18,384 bases of DNA from an uncultured Verrucomicrobiota bacterium (GTDB taxonomy: Bacteria > Verrucomicrobiota > Kiritimatiellia > RFP12 > UBA1067), in NCBI GenBank assembly GCA_947305825.1, contig CAMZET010000005.1, forward strand, positions 1 to 18,384, given 5' to 3'. Positions within the stretch are counted from its first letter, which is position 1, and every line of letters begins with the position of its first letter. The translations under genes and the position numbers were made by a program. The notes under the pieces are model-generated. The model was not told the DNA's origin. It did no database searches and saw only the letters and a list, made by a program, of their open reading frames with translations. Shown here one piece after another: positions 10,088-17,699 of the stretch.

Positions 10088-10900
10088 TCAGCGCTCGACG
10101 AACGATTTCACCGCATCGCCGAACGACGAGCCTGGGGCAATCGTCATGCCGGTGCGGTCCTGCGTCGTGGCCGTATCGCGCATGTTCCTCAAAAGGTAGG
10201 TGACTTGCCCCATAGTCCTCGCCTGCACGAGCATGATGGCCGCCTTGGTCGGCAGCGACAGCGTAATCGTCCCGTAGCCCGATGTGTCGCTCTGGAGGTC
10301 GTATTCGCGGTCTGTGGCGATGACGCTCACGTTCTGCAGGATGACGCTGGAGACGACTTTCGAGCCGTTCTCCTTGGCGGCCTGACCCGTGACAAGGCCG
10401 AGATTGTCCTCGGTTGCCGTAAGCACCACGTCGATCCTGCTCCCCGGGCGTATGAAGCTGCTTACGGAGCTTACCGCATCGACCGGCACGGTCACGGCGC
10501 GGTAGCCATCGGCGATGAGGTCGGTGAACGGCGCTTTGGGCTCCGTGTCGATGTCGATCCAGAATACGGGCGTGTTGGCCGCGATGAGGCGCTTGGCCTT
10601 GCGCTTGACGATTTTCTCCATTGCGTCCGAGAGCGCTTTCTGGTAGCCCGAATCGTTCTTCGCCGGCAGGGCGATGTGCATGTTGGAAAGGGATTCGAAC
10701 GGGATTTCGGCGGAGCCGAGCATCTCTTCGCCGATTTCTTCGCCTTCCTTTATCTCCACTGTCGCCACGAGGATTGACGCCTTGGGCGCGGGGGCGGCTG
10801 CCGTCTTTGCGGCGATGTACTTGTTCACGGCCACTACCGCGAACAGGCCTACCAGCACCGCGGCGACGGCGGCGAGTTTCGTGTTGTTGTCAGTCTTCAT
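10088..10900 (-). CDS. rcpC: Flp pilus assembly protein RcpC/CpaB
   Basis: RcpC/CpaB is a periplasmic, membrane-anchored partner of the secretin. The 270-residue product has an N-terminal membrane helix (about 7-27), an SAF-like domain (ILVATVEIKEGEEIGEEMLG, about 43-62) and the family hallmark GYRAVTVPVDAVSSVSSFIRPGSRIDVVL (about 132-160). The later VQARTMGQVTYLLRN strand is also typical. An AAGGA-type site lies about 11 bases before the ATG, and the start overlaps the end of the previous gene by 11 bases. Length is normal for the family. Confidence 0.88.
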   Translation of the reverse strand: MKTDNNTKLAAVAAVLVGLFAVVAVNKYIAAKTAAAPAPKASILVATVEIKEGEEIGEEMLGSAEIPFESLSNMHIALPAKNDSGYQKALSDAMEKIVKRKAKRLIAANTPVFWIDIDTEPKAPFTDLIADGYRAVTVPVDAVSSVSSFIRPGSRIDVVLTATEDNLGLVTGQAAKENGSKVVSSVILQNVSVIATDREYDLQSDTSGYGTITLSLPTKAAIMLVQARTMGQVTYLLRNMRDTATTQDRTGMTIAPGSSFGDAVKSFVER

Positions 10901-11759
10901 GGTTTTCTTGTTCCTTTGTTGAAATGTAAGATTCGTCGTCGGTGAAACGGTAATTGACGTCGCATGCGAACGAGCCTGGCCGCTGGACAGCCTCGAAATG
11001 CATCGTCAGGTTCTTTTTGGTCCATTCTGCTTTCGGCGCGCCTTCGGGCGAGCCGACATACGGCATGACAGTCCAACCTGTCCTGCGAGCGGCGGCCTCT
11101 ATGTCTTTCACTGCGGCGGCGGCGGATTTTTCGGCGACGCAATGGACGAGGAGCGCCGCCCCGGCCCCGCGCTCGACAAGCTCGGTCATCAGCGGGCTGC
11201 CCACCACCACATCGCGGATGGGCTCGGGCAGCTTCATTTTCACTTGCCTCGCACTGCGGCGCGCAAGCATGTCCGGCGTAATCGTCTCGCCTTGCGTAGG
11301 CACCATTTCGGCCGGGATGATGTAGTCTTCCATCAGCGAATCGTCACCAATTATCGACCGCACTTCACGGAGCACTATCGAGCCCGCCGGCGTTTTATAG
11401 ACGCTTTCCATGCCGGAGAGAGTCCTAAACGTCAGCGCATTTTCATCATCGAGCCTCTCCCAGCCTGCACTTTCGGCCTTCTGCACCGCGACGTCCACGG
11501 CGAGCGCGTAGGGCATGTGCATTCGCTCGGCGCGGCGCTGCACCGCCAGCCCGGCGAGGTTGATGCGCAGTTCCTCCGGCACGATTTTCACTAGCGACCA
11601 CACCTTCTGCGCGGGAACGACGTGCACCTCCCGCGGCGAAACGTCGCGACCGGCCGTGAATGTGCGCGTCACTGCCGTGCGGACCGTCCAACGGAACGCA
11701 AAGACGGCCGCGACGACCACCGCGAGGGATAGCACGGTTCTGGTAATCTTCTCTCTCAA
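10890..11759 (-). CDS. Single-pass membrane protein in the Tad locus, unknown
   Basis: The 289-residue product begins REKITRTVLSLAVVVAAVFAFRW, a positive N-terminus and one membrane helix (about 7-23), so the rest is probably periplasmic. No family is recognised. The body has a GLAVQRRAERMHMPYALAVDVAVQKAESAGW helical section, a strand-rich middle and a C-terminal TMHFEAVQRPGSFACDVNYRFTDDES section. The start is a TTG at 11759: AAGGA lies 8 bases before it, and TTGA overlaps the preceding gene's TGA. A longer in-frame start at 11906 would lie wholly inside the upstream gene. It lies between the TadE-like gene and rcpC and is most likely an assembly factor; the role is inferred from position. 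Confidence 0.7.
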   Translation of the reverse strand: MREKITRTVLSLAVVVAAVFAFRWTVRTAVTRTFTAGRDVSPREVHVVPAQKVWSLVKIVPEELRINLAGLAVQRRAERMHMPYALAVDVAVQKAESAGWERLDDENALTFRTLSGMESVYKTPAGSIVLREVRSIIGDDSLMEDYIIPAEMVPTQGETITPDMLARRSARQVKMKLPEPIRDVVVGSPLMTELVERGAGAALLVHCVAEKSAAAAVKDIEAAARRTGWTVMPYVGSPEGAPKAEWTKKNLTMHFEAVQRPGSFACDVNYRFTDDESYISTKEQENHED

Positions 11760-12556
11760 TTGACCAGTCCTTTCAGGAACGGCTGCTTGGCGCACCACGA
11801 CTTGATGATTCGCACGTATGTCTGAGGCGCCACCGGCACCGAGTCGATCACGGGCATGTAGCAATACACGCGGTGCCGCTTCTTCGGATTGAGTTTCAGG
11901 CTCCAAGCCGTCGCCGCGTTGCCGCCCTCCAGGTCGGCCGTCATCTGCGCCACGCCGATCTCGCTATACTTCTGGTGGGCGACAATCCCCAGCCACTTGT
12001 AGGCGGATGGCGGCAGGACGGTCGGTATGTATGCCGCGCTGGAAACCCATATCTCGCGATCGTGCGGTATCACGTCGGTTATGTAGTTCACGGTGCGGAA
12101 TGTGACGAAGTTCATAAGCCCGCCGAGGACCTTGCCTATGATATTGAGGAATACGTTGCTGTCGCTGAACGCCTTGCCGTTCATGAAGTCGTTCACCTTG
12201 CCGACGGCGTAGGAAACCGGATTCTTTATGATGTCATAGCCGCCCTTGAGGTAGACTTTCTCATAATGCACCGCCACCTGCGCCACTTTGACGAGGTAGA
12301 ACTTGGAGACCTTCTTCGTCTCGGAGGAGGGGGTGGCGGACTTGGAGTAGTAGTCGGCCATGTGCGCTTCCACGTCTGCGGCGAGGCGCGTAGCGATTTC
12401 GAGCTGCTGCTCGGTGCGGAGGATGCGCGTGAAGTCGGCGGCGAAGGTCGTCGTGAGAATGACGAGCGGCGCGACGAGGGCGAACTCAAGCATGACGGTC
12501 GCGCGTTCGCCGCCAAGCCGCCTCTTCAGCCTCTTCGATATGCATTTCTCTTTCAT
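11756..12556 (-). CDS. TadE-like pilus protein
   Basis: TadE-like proteins are minor pseudopilins processed by the same peptidase as the Flp pilin. The 266-residue product carries KRRLGGERA then TVMLEFALVAPLVILTTTFAADF: the Glu at position 24 sits at +5 after the likely cut, followed by the hydrophobic helix. The residue before the cut is Ala19 rather than the usual Gly, so processing may be weaker or absent. The later part has YEKVYLKGGYD and NYITDVIPHDREIWVSSAAYIPT segments with no clear family. An AAAGGA lies 7 bases before the ATG. The gene starts after a 66-base gap that holds a hairpin (12576-12593). Confidence 0.7.
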   Translation of the reverse strand: MKEKCISKRLKRRLGGERATVMLEFALVAPLVILTTTFAADFTRILRTEQQLEIATRLAADVEAHMADYYSKSATPSSETKKVSKFYLVKVAQVAVHYEKVYLKGGYDIIKNPVSYAVGKVNDFMNGKAFSDSNVFLNIIGKVLGGLMNFVTFRTVNYITDVIPHDREIWVSSAAYIPTVLPPSAYKWLGIVAHQKYSEIGVAQMTADLEGGNAATAWSLKLNPKKRHRVYCYMPVIDSVPVAPQTYVRIIKSWCAKQPFLKGLVN

Positions 12557-12575
12557 CGCCCTGTCCTTTCAGTTC

Positions 12576-12593
12576 GACGGCGAGGGCGCCGTC
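12576..12593. repeat. 7-bp stem-loop in the gap before the TadE-like gene
   Basis: GACGGCG (12576-12582) and CGCCGTC (12587-12593) form a perfect stem with a 4-base AGGG loop. It lies in the only sizeable gap (66 bases) within the middle of the operon. There is no U-run, so it may be a message-stability or translation structure rather than a terminator. Confidence 0.5.
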
Positions 12594-12622
12594 GCTACGC
12601 AAGCCTTCACCTTTTCAACCTT

Positions 12623-13774
12623 TCAGTGGTATATGAGCGCGTCGACCGCATACCCTCCCGCCTTGCCCATGCTGTAGAATACCTCGCTCACCGGGACTAG
12701 CTTCGCCGTCGCGCCCACGCCGAAGCCCGCCGGCCGCTGGTTTGTCTTGTCCTCTTCGCTCTTCTTCGAGTGCGGTATCACGTCGCCCGTGATGCATTGC
12801 GCCGCCGAAATCGCGAACATCGGCAGCTTGTGCGTCCAGCGATCCTTGTCCTTGTCGTTCCAGAAGCCGTCGATCGGCAGGGTCTGGATGTTCTTGCCGA
12901 GCTTGAACGCTATCCACATCGTCGGCCCGGGAAGAACGCCGTTGTCGTCCGCCTTGCCGTTCTTCACCTTGATGCCCTCGTCGCTGCCTCGCTTGGAGAC
13001 ATACGGCTTGATCTCCCAGCCTTTGCCCGCGCCGGTGAAGGAGTAGATCGCCTTCCACGGCTGCTTGCAGGCGTCGAACGCGGCCGTCTTGTCTACCTTC
13101 CAAGGCGACTTGTTGACCTCGCTCTTCGACGACGTCGCGAGCGGCAGCATGAACGCATCCTTGAACGGCCACGACATGCCGAGCGTGTAAATCCCGAAAT
13201 GCCACGAACTCGAATCTCCCGGTATCGACGACGTGCTCAATGCGGCCAGCGGGTCAGCCTCGTTCTGGGCGGCGAGTTGCTGCGCGTTCCAAACCCCCAT
13301 CAGCGCCGAGCCCCACACGTAGACCTTTTGTATGTATTTCAGGAACATGTTGCATATTCGCGACCCTATCCACCCGGCCGTCCCGCCTGTCAAGACGCCT
13401 ATCGTGTGCATCGCGATAGCCAGTCCCTTGAATACGATGCCGACAATCGGGATGGCGCTCATCGCGTCGAAAGCCGTCGCGATCGGCACGATTACCACTG
13501 CAACATCCCTCAATTTCTTCGCGAGCGAGACCGCCTCGTACATCTCGTCGTTGATGTTCTGCACCACGTTCATGCCGCGCGCCTGCCATACCGCGTGCGC
13601 CAGCGCCGCGGAGTCCGCCGCGTTCTGCAGGCGCATCTTCGCCTTGGAGAGTTGCGCGGTGTTCCACGTCATCGTCAGCATCCCCATGACGACGAAGATG
13701 ACAAACGCCACCACGACGCCCACGCTTCCGCGTTCCGAAGAAAGGCGCCTCTTGCATGTCAACATCATTTCCAT
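12623..13774 (-). CDS. TadG-like pilus assembly protein
   Basis: The 383-residue product begins with KRRLSSERGS and a hydrophobic helix (about 17-37), then KMRLQNAADSAALAHA (47-62), a near-consensus LQNAADAAALA motif of the TadG/Tad-domain family. A second hydrophobic region spans about 91-137. The C-terminal 230 residues are polar and unrecognised. Typical TadG proteins hold a von Willebrand A domain in the C-terminus; none is visible here. Several ATGs are clustered (13780, 13774, 13768, 13765), all in the same frame. The 13774 start is chosen because AGGAGG (13784-13789) lies 9 bases upstream. The one at 13768 gives an ATGA overlap with the upstream stop. The gene is part of the operon. 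Confidence 0.75.
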   Translation of the reverse strand: MEMMLTCKRRLSSERGSVGVVVAFVIFVVMGMLTMTWNTAQLSKAKMRLQNAADSAALAHAVWQARGMNVVQNINDEMYEAVSLAKKLRDVAVVIVPIATAFDAMSAIPIVGIVFKGLAIAMHTIGVLTGGTAGWIGSRICNMFLKYIQKVYVWGSALMGVWNAQQLAAQNEADPLAALSTSSIPGDSSSWHFGIYTLGMSWPFKDAFMLPLATSSKSEVNKSPWKVDKTAAFDACKQPWKAIYSFTGAGKGWEIKPYVSKRGSDEGIKVKNGKADDNGVLPGPTMWIAFKLGKNIQTLPIDGFWNDKDKDRWTHKLPMFAISAAQCITGDVIPHSKKSEEDKTNQRPAGFGVGATAKLVPVSEVFYSMGKAGGYAVDALIYH

Positions 13775-16203
13775 TTCCATTCGCCTCCTATGAATTCCTG
13801 GCGGTCGTGGTCGATGATAAGGCCCTTGTCGCTGCCGGGGTTGAGGTTGCCGGGAGTGTCGTTGATGAGGTTGCCAGCCTTCTCGAAGACATCCTCCGGA
13901 CGCCGACCGGACCTCTTCGCCTCGCCCGCCGCCTTGAGCCCCATCATCGCGCCGTACTCCACCTCCAAATCCCACGACTTGTTCACCTTCTTCAAATACT
14001 CGTCGGTTCTCGAGAGCATCTTGCGCGTGCCGGCCGTGATGTCATACGGGAAGCACCCCTTGGGCAGATTCAAATACGACCTGTCGAGCAGGTTCTTGTC
14101 CTGCGTCTTGTAAAGCGCCTCGATGCACCCCTGCCAGAAATAGAGCTCGACGCACTTCTGGCGCTCGGCCTTGAATGAATTACCATCTTTGTAATAACGT
14201 TCCCATTCAGACCGCAGTTCTTCCACCCCCTTTTCCACATCCTTGAGCTTCTTGCGGAGGCTCTCTTTCAAATCCGCCCATTTTCTCCGCGCCTTCTCGA
14301 CAGCCTTTCCGGGGTCGCGCAAGAGCTCTTCATCGTTCGGGTCGAATACTGGGTCGCTTTCGTCGCCGGACCATGTGGAGTTGCCGTCCAGCATATCCTG
14401 GATTTCCTTGATTTCGTCCTCAAGGAGCTGCCTTATGCTGCCGTATGCCCTATCCGCCTTTTTCGCCTTTTCTTCCAGTTCCCTGTCGAGGCTGTTCCAG
14501 GTAGAAAGATTCTGGCTCTCGTCCCACCTGACGATGTTATAGACGTTTACCTTCATGCGCTCGCCGAACGACTTCATCTTGCTGCGGAAAGTGCTGAACG
14601 ACATTAGCTTGTACAGTTGATAATTGATATACTGTTGACTGAGCGAAAAGTATTCGGAGCCAATCCAGCTGAACTCGCCGTCGTGCGGATTCTTGAGCCT
14701 GTCCGTCGTGTCGTCCTGCCAGTTCAGCGCCTTGTTGCTGTCGTACCAGCTACCAAGTCCGGAATCGCCGCGCTTGTAGTTGATGCCCCAACCGGAATAG
14801 TAAGTATAGATATTGCAATGTTGGTAGCAAGGATGGTAGTAGCCGTCCCACCAAATCTTATCATAGATCCACATGGGTTGATGTAAGGATAGATACCACC
14901 AGCGTTCATGATATAACTCATTGATGCCAGAGCCTATGTCGTAGTCTCTAATGGCTTCCCAAGGAATCCAAAAACGATCGTACGAAATCCTGAGTTTCAT
15001 GCACCACATGGAGCCACCGAGGTATTTGCGCATGTCCTTTGCGAGGTCGTCGAGCGCCTGCTGCGATGCGCTGGCCGTGTATTTGCCCTCGGCGTATGCC
15101 GTCGCGCCCTCGGAATAGAGGTTTTCGTTCTGTATGTCGGGCGACGGGAAGACCATGCTGTGCCCCTTCGCGACTGGCGCGGAGGCGCTGGAGCCGTAGC
15201 CGGAGACTATCGGGAAGAGCCAGCCGGACTCGTAGGGCCAGTTTATCTCGACGTGTATCATCGCTAGCCCATTGTTGTTCGGCGGCCACCCGTGCGCGCC
15301 CGTCACGAAGAATCCGTCGCTCTTCGCCTCCTTGTCGGCCACCTGCGGATACGCAAGGCGCTTCAAGGTGCTCTGCTTGGCGAAGAGGAAGTCGCCGCGA
15401 AGGTCGTCCATGTCTTCGACCGTCACGACTTCCTTGCCGATTTTGGACTTTGCGCGGGCAATGCGCGAAGCGGCCCCGTACATCTGGCGCGCATGGCGCG
15501 CGGCCTCGCCGTCGCCCTTGAAGAGTGCGTCTACCTTCGAACCTTCCTTGCCGAAAATGTTGTTGAATGCGGTCTGCAGAAGCTTGCTTACGGAGTCCGC
15601 GACCGGCTTGAGCGCCCATTCGGTCAGCTTGTCGACGAGTCCCTTGACGATGTTTTTGACGAGTTCCTCTATTGCGCTGCCGCCGGGGATGTTTTCAAGG
15701 AGCGAAGGGAGTCTCAGGTTCGTGATGGCCGACTTTATCGCATCCGGGATGCCCTCTTTGATTCCCTTCATGCAGTCGTTGCAAAGCGTCGTGAAGCCGT
15801 CCGAGAGCGTCTTGCCGGGGCTTGCGCCGTAGTAGCCGATGCCGCATGTGGACATGAGAAACAACGTCGCGATGTTGCCGCGGTTGTTGAACTTGTTCGC
15901 GCCGCCGGCGAGCGTGTCGAGGCTGCCGAGCATGCTCTTGAGGACGGACGGCATGGAACTTCCCGCGATGCCGGTCTTGGACTTCTTCGAGAGATTTGTC
16001 GAGAACTCCATGCCGTCCGAGCCACGCACCATCGCGATGCGCCCGACGGTCCACGCGGCATGGTTGGCCATCACCTGCGCGTCCCAGTAGCCGACGACTT
16101 CTATCATCGCGCTGCAGACGAGCGCGACGACCGGCACGACGAGCGCGAACTCGGAGAATACGGCGCCGCGCGACGAAGAAATCCTCTTCTTCGCCTTCTT
16201 CAT
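13765..16203 (-). CDS. Giant TadE-like protein (812 residues)
   Basis: The N-terminus (MKKAKKRISSSRG, then AVFSEFALVVPVVALV) is a class III leader: Gly13 before the cut, Glu18 at +5 and a hydrophobic helix, as in TadE. Usual TadE proteins have 150-200 residues; this has 812. After the helix come a helical region (about 60-260), a possible globular region (about 270-400), a Trp/Tyr-rich patch (about 415-475) and a charged, coiled-coil-like region (about 540-690). The end is GNLNPGSDKGLI/IDHDRQEFIGGE. Start 16203 is chosen because GGAGG lies 4 bases upstream and a TadE-type start results; a GTG at 16239 is also possible. It may be a large surface or tip component of the pilus (inference). Confidence 0.72.
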   Translation of the reverse strand: MKKAKKRISSSRGAVFSEFALVVPVVALVCSAMIEVVGYWDAQVMANHAAWTVGRIAMVRGSDGMEFSTNLSKKSKTGIAGSSMPSVLKSMLGSLDTLAGGANKFNNRGNIATLFLMSTCGIGYYGASPGKTLSDGFTTLCNDCMKGIKEGIPDAIKSAITNLRLPSLLENIPGGSAIEELVKNIVKGLVDKLTEWALKPVADSVSKLLQTAFNNIFGKEGSKVDALFKGDGEAARHARQMYGAASRIARAKSKIGKEVVTVEDMDDLRGDFLFAKQSTLKRLAYPQVADKEAKSDGFFVTGAHGWPPNNNGLAMIHVEINWPYESGWLFPIVSGYGSSASAPVAKGHSMVFPSPDIQNENLYSEGATAYAEGKYTASASQQALDDLAKDMRKYLGGSMWCMKLRISYDRFWIPWEAIRDYDIGSGINELYHERWWYLSLHQPMWIYDKIWWDGYYHPCYQHCNIYTYYSGWGINYKRGDSGLGSWYDSNKALNWQDDTTDRLKNPHDGEFSWIGSEYFSLSQQYINYQLYKLMSFSTFRSKMKSFGERMKVNVYNIVRWDESQNLSTWNSLDRELEEKAKKADRAYGSIRQLLEDEIKEIQDMLDGNSTWSGDESDPVFDPNDEELLRDPGKAVEKARRKWADLKESLRKKLKDVEKGVEELRSEWERYYKDGNSFKAERQKCVELYFWQGCIEALYKTQDKNLLDRSYLNLPKGCFPYDITAGTRKMLSRTDEYLKKVNKSWDLEVEYGAMMGLKAAGEAKRSGRRPEDVFEKAGNLINDTPGNLNPGSDKGLIIDHDRQEFIGGEWKWK

Positions 16204-16244
16204 GCGCCCTCCGTCGCCTCTCGTCAGCCACTTGAACACGACGC

Positions 16245-16739
16245 CTAGAAATCCTGCACGAACACCGCGACGAGCGTGCCGACTGTAATCGCAAGCGCGT
16301 AGGGGACCATCGGAGGATTGCGCAGACCGCGCGATTTGCGCGGCATCCCGAAAATTATCCGGAAAACGTTAGCGAGCGTCGTCAGCAGGACGCCCTTCCA
16401 CGCCATGATGGCCACGGCGATTAGTCCGCCCGCGACGCACGTGTCACACACGACCCTGAGCGCCATCGGCCAGCCGGTTATCGCGCCGACGGCCGCCATG
16501 AGCTTCATATCGCCTCCGCCCACCACGCCAAGAAGACAAAACGGGAGGAACAACCCTCCCGCCAGCGCCATCCCGAGCGCAGAGTCGCAAAGTCCTTCGC
16601 CGCCGCCTTCAATGGCGGCGGCCCCGAGACCCAAAACTATCGCACCAAGCGTCAACCAGTTCGGTATCCGGCGCTCTCTTATCTCCGTGAACGTCGCATA
16701 AGCGAGTATGAACGGCAATACTATCCAGACTATCGGCAT
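16245..16739 (-). CDS. tadV: Prepilin peptidase, TadV/CpaA type
   Basis: This is a small inner-membrane aspartic peptidase (A24 family, no N-terminal methylase domain) that removes the leaders of Flp pilin and TadE-like proteins. The 164-residue product is almost entirely hydrophobic. It has RRIPNWL (23-29) and the second active-site motif GGGDMKL (74-80, Asp77). The first catalytic position, normally Asp in TDLRTRRIPN, is Glu19 (TEIRERRIPN). The start overlaps the preceding gene's TGA as TGATG. Length is normal for TadV. The Glu could be tolerated or could reduce activity; otherwise the match is good. Confidence 0.87.
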   Translation of the reverse strand: MPIVWIVLPFILAYATFTEIRERRIPNWLTLGAIVLGLGAAAIEGGGEGLCDSALGMALAGGLFLPFCLLGVVGGGDMKLMAAVGAITGWPMALRVVCDTCVAGGLIAVAIMAWKGVLLTTLANVFRIIFGMPRKSRGLRNPPMVPYALAITVGTLVAVFVQDF

Positions 16740-16927
16740 CAGAATATTGGCAGTTTTATCAACACTTCACGGAATGCGAAATCGACGCCCAACCCCTTGA
16801 AAAACCAGCTGTCGGGATTGAACGCCAAGACGGCGGCCCCTAGCGTGACGGAAGTGACGAGCGCGTATTCGAGATACACGCTCCCCCTCTCCGACGAGAG
16901 CCGCCGCCTCAAGCGTTGCAGCGTCAT
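16739..16927 (-). CDS. Small pilin-like (Flp/TadE-type) protein
   Basis: The 62-residue product reads RRRLSSERG then SVYLEYALVTSVTLGAAV, with Gly15 before the likely cut and Glu20 at +5, the Flp pilin arrangement. A short C-terminus (NPDSWFFKGLGVDFAFREVLIKLPIF) follows the helix. It is larger in its leader than the two classic pilins and may be a minor or initiating pilin. No clear ribosome-binding site precedes the ATG at 16927, and the gap to the upstream pilin gene is 8 bases, so translation is likely coupled. It ends by overlapping tadV. Confidence 0.7.
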   Translation of the reverse strand: MTLQRLRRRLSSERGSVYLEYALVTSVTLGAAVLAFNPDSWFFKGLGVDFAFREVLIKLPIF

Positions 16928-16935
16928 GACGCGCG

Positions 16936-17160
16936 TTAGTTCTTCTTGTTCGCGTTATCGAGCGACGAGTGCAAATCGACCCCCTGCACGCCCTGTGTTA
17001 CGGATTCAGTCTGTTTGCCGGTGGCTCCGAAGAGCTGCTTCAGGTCTTCGCCGAAGAACATGGCGGCGGCCGCGACGACGACGGCGACGAGGCCGGCGAG
17101 GAGCGCGTATTCGATGAACGTCGCACCCTTGTGGGCGCGGAACTTGTTCTGCTTGCTCAT
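16936..17160 (-). CDS. flp: Flp-type pilin
   Basis: The 74-residue product has a short basic leader ending HKG, then ATFIEYALLAGLVAVVVAAAAMF: Gly12 before the cut, Glu17-Tyr18 at +5/+6 and the hydrophobic helix. This is the standard Flp pilin subunit. A polar tail follows (GEDLKQLFGATGKQTESVT). The start at 17160 is preferred because AAAAGGA lies 8 bases upstream; a longer start at 17211 would run over the stem-loop between the pilin genes and is unlikely. It is either the main or a second pilin subunit. Confidence 0.9.
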   Translation of the reverse strand: MSKQNKFRAHKGATFIEYALLAGLVAVVVAAAAMFFGEDLKQLFGATGKQTESVTQGVQGVDLHSSLDNANKKN

Positions 17161-17182
17161 TGTGTTTTTCCTTTTTGTTAAA

Positions 17183-17198
17183 GGGCCGGTCCCGGCCC
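17183..17198 (-). terminator. Stem-loop between the two pilin genes (possible attenuator)
   Basis: GGGCCGG and CCGGCCC form a 7-bp stem with a 2-base loop (or 6 bp with a 4-base loop), in the gap between the first and second pilin genes. In the minus direction it is followed by TTTAAC rather than a full U-run, so it may only partly stop transcription or may protect the upstream message. That would raise the first pilin relative to downstream genes. Confidence 0.45.
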
Positions 17199-17212
17199 GT
17201 TTGGAATTCATG

Positions 17213-17368
17213 TCACTTCGGCGTCACTTCCGCCGTCTTGTTGCCAAGCGATACGAAGAAATCGCTGATCGCCTTGCCGTATTTCATCACGCCGACCGCG
17301 CCGACGATGCCGATCAACGCCGCCAACAGCGCATATTCAAGATAAGTTGCACCTTTTCTGGCCTTCAT
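17213..17368 (-). CDS. flp: Flp-type pilin (short, first in operon)
   Basis: The 51-residue product begins MKARKG then ATYLEYALLAALIGIVGAVGV. Gly6 precedes the likely cut, and Glu11-Tyr12 sit at +5/+6, the Flp hallmark. A short tail (MKYGKAISDFFVSLGNKTAEVTPK) follows. AGGAGGT lies 10 bases before the ATG at 17368, the best ribosome-binding site in the locus, as expected for an abundant subunit. It is the first gene of the operon, downstream of the candidate promoter. The Flp family usually has 50-70 residues, so its small size is normal. Confidence 0.88.
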   Translation of the reverse strand: MKARKGATYLEYALLAALIGIVGAVGVMKYGKAISDFFVSLGNKTAEVTPK

Positions 17369-17392
17369 ATTGTCTGAGACCTCCTGTTTGTC

Positions 17393-17670
17393 TTAAAACC
17401 ACAAACGCCGCGGCGCGCAGGGCATGAGTCCTGCGTGATGCGAGTTGGCTAAACACATTTCCGGCGCGGAAACGTCTTTTAGCGTTAAGTCTGTGCGCGG
17501 GTGGGGGCGCAGGATAGCGGAGCAAGGAGCGCGCAGAGCAAAGCAAGGGATGAAAGATACGGTTGTTGCATCCTTCTGTTGCATCATGCAAGAGCAACAT
17601 GTCTCCCGCCCTTCTGGCGATTCCGTTCTTCGTTCCTGTCATAAACCTTTTTCGCGGTTAGATGTGAAAT
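17393..17670 (-). promoter_or_regulatory. Long 5' leader of the pilus operon
   Basis: About 280 bases between the candidate promoter and the first pilin gene hold no gene on the minus strand. There are small hairpins: TTTCCG-GCG-CGGAAA (17458-17472), and CGCAGG and CCTGCG around 17415-17436. There is also a direct repeat GTTGCATC at 17566-17573 and 17578-17585, the second copy within TTGCATCATGCAA (17579-17591), which reads as a 6-1-6 inverted repeat. The latter could be an operator, and the leader could be a regulated mRNA region. No known riboswitch was recognised. Confidence 0.4.
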
Positions 17671-17699
17671 ATTCTACCATTTCTGCCGTGTCGGCGCAA
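17671..17699 (-). promoter_or_regulatory. Candidate sigma-70-type promoter for the pilus operon
   Basis: On the minus strand, TTGCGC (17694-17699) and TAGAAT (17671-17676) are separated by exactly 17 bases. The -10 matches TATAAT at five of six positions, and the -35 shares TTG with TTGACA. It points at the first pilin gene, about 300 bases downstream. It is a consensus match only; other AT-rich sites, such as TATAAT on the minus strand at 17868-17873, have no good -35 partner. Confidence 0.4.

Noticed and set aside
12770..14113. Long plus-strand frame (447 codons)
   Set aside because: Antisense to the TadG-like and giant TadE-like genes, very Arg/His-rich and with no domain; a shadow frame.
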